From positions 1 through 5,207 of the forward strand of contig JAOTVO010000200.1 of the NCBI GenBank assembly GCA_029863355.1: a stretch of DNA of 5,207 nucleotides, read 5' to 3'. The position numbers were made by a program, and so were the translations under genes. Origin of the DNA: Candidatus Krumholzibacteriia bacterium (GTDB taxonomy: Bacteria; Krumholzibacteriota; Krumholzibacteria; WVZY01; JAKEHA01). Every line of letters starts with the position of its first letter. Positions within the stretch are counted from its first letter, which is position 1. The notes under the pieces are model-generated. The model did not search any database and was not told the DNA's origin. It saw only the letters and a program-made list of their open reading frames with translations. Shown here piece by piece: positions 1 to 5,207 of this stretch.

Positions 1-1169
1 CGCTCGACGTGGAGCGAGGCGTCGATGCCGCGCTCCAAGGCGCGCACGAGCCGGTTGCGCTCGAGCGCGGGGCCGAGCAACTGCGAGAGCGACGCGAGGA
101 AGCGCTCGTCGCTGCCGGAGACGGCGGCCGCGCGCGCGGCCACCATGACGCCGTAGCGGGCGTGCGCGGTGCGCGCGGGCACCACGACCGCCTCGGCGGC
201 GCCCGCCGAGAGCAGCGCGTGCTGGACGGACGCGGGCAGCGGGTTGGCGCGTCGCAAGTCGGCCACGCGCAGGTAGGGGGCGTCGATCCCGGCCAGGTTG
301 GCCAGCTCGCGGTACTCGCGGGCGAGGAGCCGTGGGGGCAGGGTGGCCGGGTCCGCGCCGGCCGACGCCGCGAGCATGGCGTGCTCGGCGTCGTCATCGA
401 TCTCGTAGTAGCCGGCGGCGGGGCACTCGAGGTACTCGCCGACGTGGGCGAGCAGCGCCTCTAGGAGGCGGCCGGTGTCCAGCGTGCCCGCGCACGCGAG
501 CGCGGCTTCGCGCAGCGCCTCGAGCGCGTCGTGGTCGGCGACGGCGGCGTCCACGACCTCGGCCGCCTCGGGCGGGGCGGTCGTCTCCGCGTCTGCACCG
601 GCGTCGCGCGCCGATTCGCCCGCGATGTATCCCGGCGGCACGCCGTCGGCACGGCGCGTGTGGCGCACCACGGCGCGTTCGCCCGAGGCGAGGACGACCG
701 GCGTGAACGTCACCGTCACGACTTCGCCGCCGCGCTCGCCGCTGGTGCGCGTCTCGCGATTCTCGTTCAGCGCGATGCGCGCGGGGCAGTCGTCGGGTTC
801 TCTTTCGACGCCGAGCAGCGCGGGCGCGTAGGGCAGTCCCTCGACGTTGCCGCCGTGGCGCTTGCGGCTCGCGCGGTTGGCGAAGTGAATCACGCCGTCC
901 GTGCCGATGACCTCCACCGGGTCGCCGACGGCGGAGAAAACTTGCCGAATCGACTCCAGCGCGGATTCGGTGTGCCGCAACCGGCGCGAGACTTCCACTA
1001 GACGCTTCTGCGCGTCGAGCAGCTCGCGACGCTGCGCGAGCGTGTCGAGCGTCAGTGGAAACGAAGCGTCCACGGATGCGCGCGCCGCCGCGCGCCGCGT
1101 GATGTCGGTGTCGGAACGATTCCGCAACGTAAATGAAGGCAGATAGTTAGCGCCGTCCTCCGACAGCAT
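1..1169 (-). CDS. PAS-GAF domain signalling protein, N-terminal 389 residues (3' end beyond window)
   Basis: Reading the reverse strand from ATG at 1169 gives 389 codons without a stop, running off the left edge. Residues 42-78 are charged and heptad-like (a probable coiled coil or signalling helix). Residues about 72-172 look like a PAS domain: DPVEVIGTDGVIHFANRAS near its start and a VTVTFTPVVL strand near its end. Residues 173-212 are an Ala/Asp/Glu-rich linker. Residues about 213-372 look like a GAF domain, opening with ALREAALACAGTLDTGRLLEALL and closing on a helix that leads into LERNRLVRALERG. No signal peptide or membrane segment is visible, so it is probably cytosolic. The output domain is outside the window: histidine kinase, diguanylate cyclase, phosphatase or sigma54 activator are all possible. 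The ligand is unknown. The start is uncertain: no good Shine-Dalgarno precedes 1169, codons 8-18 are unusually AT-rich for this gene, and the next in-frame candidate is GTG at 1073. It is divergent from the pyr operon, with no evident functional link. Confidence 0.82.
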   Translation of the reverse strand, partial: MLSEDGANYLPSFTLRNRSDTDITRRAAARASVDASFPLTLDTLAQRRELLDAQKRLVEVSRRLRHTESALESIRQVFSAVGDPVEVIGTDGVIHFANRASRKRHGGNVEGLPYAPALLGVEREPDDCPARIALNENRETRTSGERGGEVVTVTFTPVVLASGERAVVRHTRRADGVPPGYIAGESARDAGADAETTAPPEAAEVVDAAVADHDALEALREAALACAGTLDTGRLLEALLAHVGEYLECPAAGYYEIDDDAEHAMLAASAGADPATLPPRLLAREYRELANLAGIDAPYLRVADLRRANPLPASVQHALLSAGAAEAVVVPARTAHARYGVMVAARAAAVSGSDERFLASLSQLLGPALERNRLVRALERGIDASLHVE

Positions 1170-1197
1170 CGTCGGGCCTGGGCACCGGACCGTCAAG

Positions 1198-1246
1198 TTT
1201 TTTTTCGTTTTTGCCCCTTGCCCCGCGGGGGCGCCCCCTGTACTAT
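1198..1246 (+). promoter_or_regulatory. Predicted sigma70-type promoter of the pyr operon with upstream T tract
   Basis: A TTGCCC hexamer (1218-1223, 4 of 6 to TTGACA) and a TACTAT hexamer (1241-1246, 4 of 6 to TATAAT) are separated by exactly 17 nt. Transcription would then start near A1253, only a few bases before the PyrR-binding hairpin, which is where such leaders begin. T runs at 1198-1205 and 1208-1212 fall at about -55 to -41, the position of an UP element, and stand out in this GC-rich DNA. Both hexamers are imperfect, so the call rests mostly on spacing and placement relative to the leader. Confidence 0.6.
1221..1238. repeat. Overlapping G/C palindromes inside the promoter spacer
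   Basis: CCCCGCGGGG (1221-1230) and GGGGGCGCCCCC (1227-1238) are both perfect inverted repeats sharing four bases. They fill most of the gap between the predicted -35 and -10 elements. A protein operator at this place is conceivable but nothing identifies one. In a GC-rich genome such palindromes also arise by chance. Confidence 0.35.
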
Positions 1247-1253
1247 GAGCTGA

Positions 1254-2960
<1,707 letters not shown>

Positions 2961-2962
<2 letters not shown>

Positions 2963-2967
2963 GGGGA
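2961..2967 (+). promoter_or_regulatory. Shine-Dalgarno of pyrC overlapping the pyrB stop codon
   Basis: AGGGGGA begins within the TAG stop of pyrB (2960-2962) and leaves 6 nt before ATG at 2974. Ribosomes leaving pyrB would uncover it, fitting coordinated translation of the two enzymes. Confidence 0.7.
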
Positions 2968-2973
2968 ATATAG

Positions 2974-4296
2974 ATGCTGGATCTATCCAATCTGGAACAC
3001 AAGGACTACGCGATCGCCAACGTCACCGTCGTCGACCCCAAGGCGGGCCGCGCCTTTCCGGGCTTCGTGGGCGTGGAGAGGGGCAAGATCGCCTTCGTGG
3101 AGGAAGGCAAGGCGGGCAAAGAGGTGTCACTGCCGCTCTACGACGGCCGGGGCCTGCATCTCGCGCCCGGGTTCGTCGACATCCACGTGCACCTGCGCGA
3201 GCCGGGTCACGAGTACAAGGAGACGGTGCAAACCGGCACCGCGGCGGCGGTCGCGGGCGGATTCACCTCGGTGGCGTGCATGCCCAACACCGATCCCGCC
3301 ATCGACGAGCGCAGCGTGGTGGAATTCGTCCTCAAGCAGGCGCGCATCGCGGGGTTGGCCAAGGTCTACCCGATCGCGGCGGCCACGCGCGGCCGGCGGG
3401 GCGAGACGCTCTCCGAGTACTTCGAGCTGGCCGAGGCCGGCGCGGTGGCCGTGAGCGACGATGGAGCCCCGGTGAGCAGCGCCGACATGGCGCGCCGCGT
3501 CCTCGAGTACGCGACCGCGGTCGGCATACCGCTCGTCGAACACTGCGAGGACATGGATGCCACACGCGGCGGCGTGATGAACGAGGGCTTCTACTCCACC
3601 AAGCTCGGGCTCGTGGGCGCGCCGGCCTACAGCGAGGTGCTCTGTCTCGCCCGCGACCTGCTGGTGCTCGAGGTGGTGCCCGGTGCGCGGCTGCACGCGG
3701 CGCACATCTCCGCGAAGGGGTCGGTGGCGGAGCTGCGCCGCGCCAAGGAGCGCGGGCTCAGCGTGACGGCCGAGACGGCGCCACACTACCTCTGCCTGGA
3801 GGACAAGGAACTGGAGACCTACAACACCAACATGCGCATCAATCCGCCGCTGCGCGGCGCCGAGGATCGCGAGGCCATCATCGCGGCGCTCGTCGACGGG
3901 ACCATCGACTGCGTCGCCTCCGATCACGCGCCGCATGCGCTGCAGGAAAAACAGGTGGAGTTCGACGCGGCGCCGCCCGGAACGGTGGGGCTGGAGACGA
4001 CGTTTCCGCTGATCGTGACGCACCTGGTGGAGCCCGGACACCTCCGCCTTCCACAGGCGCTCGCGCTCATCACGCACAAGGCGGCCTCGTGTCTCGGTAT
4101 CCCCGGCGGCACGCTCGACCGCGGCGCCGCCGCCGACCTGGTCCTCTTCGATCCCAAGGAGGAGTGGATCGTCCACCCCGACGACCTCCATTCGCGCTCG
4201 AAAAACTCGGCATTCATCGGTGCGGCGGTGCGCGGGCGCGTCAAGTGCACCATCGTCGACGGGGCGAGTGTCTCCGTTTCGCTGGTGGGCGCATGA
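2974..4296 (+). CDS. pyrC: Dihydroorotase, class I, catalytically complete
   Basis: This zinc amidohydrolase cyclises carbamoyl aspartate to dihydroorotate, the step after PyrB. The product has 440 residues with an N-terminal beta domain (about 1-64), a TIM-barrel core opened by GFVDIHVHLREPG (66-78), and a C-terminal beta domain (about 380-436). Predicted metal and catalytic residues by comparison with the Aquifex enzyme are His71, His73, Asp163 (in SDDG), His190 (VEHCED), His244 (HAAHIS) and Asp317 (ASDHAPH). Arg75 and the MPNTDPAID segment (103-111) fit substrate binding. None of the key residues is missing, unlike the inactive PyrC-like partners found with PyrB in some proteobacteria. The start has a good ribosome site 11 nt after pyrB. 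The stop overlaps the next gene's ATG. Length matches class I enzymes (about 420-440), and class I rather than class II follows from the DIHVHLREPG and SDDG forms. Confidence 0.96.
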   Translation: MLDLSNLEHKDYAIANVTVVDPKAGRAFPGFVGVERGKIAFVEEGKAGKEVSLPLYDGRGLHLAPGFVDIHVHLREPGHEYKETVQTGTAAAVAGGFTSVACMPNTDPAIDERSVVEFVLKQARIAGLAKVYPIAAATRGRRGETLSEYFELAEAGAVAVSDDGAPVSSADMARRVLEYATAVGIPLVEHCEDMDATRGGVMNEGFYSTKLGLVGAPAYSEVLCLARDLLVLEVVPGARLHAAHISAKGSVAELRRAKERGLSVTAETAPHYLCLEDKELETYNTNMRINPPLRGAEDREAIIAALVDGTIDCVASDHAPHALQEKQVEFDAAPPGTVGLETTFPLIVTHLVEPGHLRLPQALALITHKAASCLGIPGGTLDRGAAADLVLFDPKEEWIVHPDDLHSRSKNSAFIGAAVRGRVKCTIVDGASVSVSLVGA

Positions 4297-5207
4297 AGCG
4301 GCACGGGAAATGGGTCGCGCTGGTCGTGCTCGCCGCCCTGGCGGGCTGCGCCTACTTCAACACGTTGTACAACGCCAAGGAGCGCTACAAGGAAGCGGAT
4401 AAGATGCAGCGCGGCCGCGACGGCAAGGTGACCCGCCAGCAGCAGGACGCCTACGACGTCGTCATCGAGAAGTGTCAGACCATGATCGGCACCTATCCGA
4501 AGAGCCGCCACGTGGACGACGCCATGCTGCTCATTGCGCGCTCCCTCCACGCCCAGGACCGCTTCGGCGAAGCGGCGGCGCAGTGCGACTCCCTCGCGGC
4601 GAAGTTTCCCGACACCGGCCTGCTCCCCGAGGCGCGCTTCCTCAAGGGGCGTTCGCTGGCCGAGTGGGGCGAGTACGAGGCGGCGATCGCGGCGCTGAAC
4701 GCGTACGCGGAGCAGTACCCCAAGCACCGGCGGCGCCCGTACGCCTTCTACTTCCTCGCCACCAGCGCCATGTCGTTGGACCGTGAGGACGAGACCCTGG
4801 CTTACGTCGAAGAGATGCAGAAGCGTTACCCGAAGGACCCGTACACCTTCGACGCGCAGATCCAGGTGGCGCGGATCCTCTCGGAGAAGGGCGTGCACGA
4901 TCGGGCCATCGGCGTCTACGAGGCGCTCGATTCGCGCCGCCTGCCCGAGTCATCGCGCTACCAGGTGTGGATGGGCATGGGTCAGGCGTACGTGGAGACG
5001 GGCGCGTACGCGGAAGCGCTCGCCGTGGTCGCGCGGCTGGAGGAGCTGGTGCTGAAGCCACAAGAGAAGCCGCCGGTGCTCCTGCTCCGGGCCCGCGCGC
5101 AGATGGGGGCGGGCGACCGCGACGGCGCCGTCGCGACCTACGCTCAGGTGATCAAGCAGTTCACCCGCGGCGAGCATGTATCCGAGGCGGGGTTTCGCCT
5201 GGGCGAG
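4293..5207 (+). CDS. Secreted lipoprotein with TPR-like repeats (BamD/YbgF-like), 305 residues, 3' end beyond window
   Basis: ATG at 4293 overlaps the pyrC TGA (ATGA) and the frame stays open for 305 codons to the right edge. Residues 1-18 form a lipoprotein signal: MKRHGK, a hydrophobic stretch WVALVVLAAL and lipobox LAGC with Cys19 as the lipidated residue. The mature end starts CAYFNTLYNAKERY. The rest is a run of helical pairs of TPR or BamD/YbgF type. Repeats ending in an aromatic-Pro turn occur near 52-69 (AYDVVIEKCQTMIGTYP), 92-106, 126-143 (YEAAIAALNAYAEQYP), 162-180 (ending MQKRYP), 203-212, 239-250 and 275-290. Such proteins usually act as periplasmic or outer-membrane scaffolds in envelope assembly. 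The exact role here is not recognisable. No strong ribosome site is seen (GGTGGGCGC only), so translation is probably coupled to pyrC. It could be under the same UMP-responsive attenuator unless an internal promoter lies in pyrC. Confidence 0.88.
   Translation, partial: MKRHGKWVALVVLAALAGCAYFNTLYNAKERYKEADKMQRGRDGKVTRQQQDAYDVVIEKCQTMIGTYPKSRHVDDAMLLIARSLHAQDRFGEAAAQCDSLAAKFPDTGLLPEARFLKGRSLAEWGEYEAAIAALNAYAEQYPKHRRRPYAFYFLATSAMSLDREDETLAYVEEMQKRYPKDPYTFDAQIQVARILSEKGVHDRAIGVYEALDSRRLPESSRYQVWMGMGQAYVETGAYAEALAVVARLEELVLKPQEKPPVLLLRARAQMGAGDRDGAVATYAQVIKQFTRGEHVSEAGFRLGE

Noticed and set aside
9..1146. Several forward-strand open frames (9-464, 332-706, 475-831, 531-1001, 901-1146)
   Set aside because: They are low-complexity, Arg/Ala/Gly/Ser-rich peptides without recognisable domains. 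The reverse strand has one continuous frame with PAS-GAF features over the same DNA, so these are GC-driven shadows.
1198..1212. T runs read as a terminator tail for a transcript coming from the left
   Set aside because: No convincing GC-rich hairpin directly precedes the T runs, and the left gene is transcribed away from here. An UP-element-like role or chance fits better.
3127..4191. Long reverse-strand frame of 354 codons opposite pyrC
   Set aside because: It has an antisense-like composition and no recognisable motifs, while pyrC on the other strand keeps every catalytic residue.
3924..4898. Reverse-strand frame of 324 codons across the pyrC end and the lipoprotein gene
   Set aside because: It covers the junction of two well-supported forward genes and shows only biased composition.

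Overview
This window comes from a visibly GC-rich bacterial chromosome with strong third-position G/C. It holds a divergent pair of transcription units. The left 1.17 kb carries a reverse-strand gene, cut by the window edge, for a PAS-GAF signalling protein. From about 1218 to the right edge runs a forward-strand pyrimidine biosynthesis operon: attenuator leader, pyrR, pyrB, pyrC, then a TPR-type lipoprotein gene that is cut by the right edge. The two adjacent-frame overlaps (pyrR/pyrB and pyrC/lipoprotein) and the 11-nt pyrB-pyrC gap indicate one polycistronic unit.

The 249-bp space between the divergent genes (1170-1418) is the most informative non-coding part. It holds a sigma70-like promoter (TTGCCC, 17 nt, TACTAT), then an RNA switch that can be read base by base. 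A PyrR-binding hairpin (1259-1296) comes first. Its 3' arm can instead join an antiterminator (1288-1299 with 1341-1353), which competes with an intrinsic terminator (1346-1373, 8-bp stem plus T run). This is the logic of the Bacillus pyr attenuators: UMP-loaded PyrR holds the first hairpin, the terminator forms, and transcription stops before pyrR. The binding hairpin has a 5-nt loop where the remembered consensus has 6 nt. pyrR is best started at a TTG (1419) behind a strong GGAGGAA Shine-Dalgarno.

The operon encodes the UMP-responsive regulator PyrR, the aspartate carbamoyltransferase catalytic chain and a class I dihydroorotase with all its zinc and catalytic residues. Together the enzymes convert carbamoyl phosphate plus aspartate to dihydroorotate. 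No pyrI regulatory chain lies between or beside them, so control is probably mainly through the RNA leader. The fourth gene is a secreted lipoprotein with TPR-like repeats. It has no obvious link to pyrimidine synthesis, yet its start codon overlaps the pyrC stop.

Taxonomy is an inference. High GC, pyrR-pyrB-pyrC order with a PyrR attenuator, and a lipoprotein whose mature end begins CAYFNTLYNAKERY point to a diderm bacterium, possibly of the FCB-related phyla (Gemmatimonadota, Eisenbacteria or similar). A placement by marker phylogeny was not possible here. No tRNA, rRNA, CRISPR array, insertion sequence or phage feature was seen. The novelty here is modest: a clear but variant pyr riboregulator and an unexplained lipoprotein partner.
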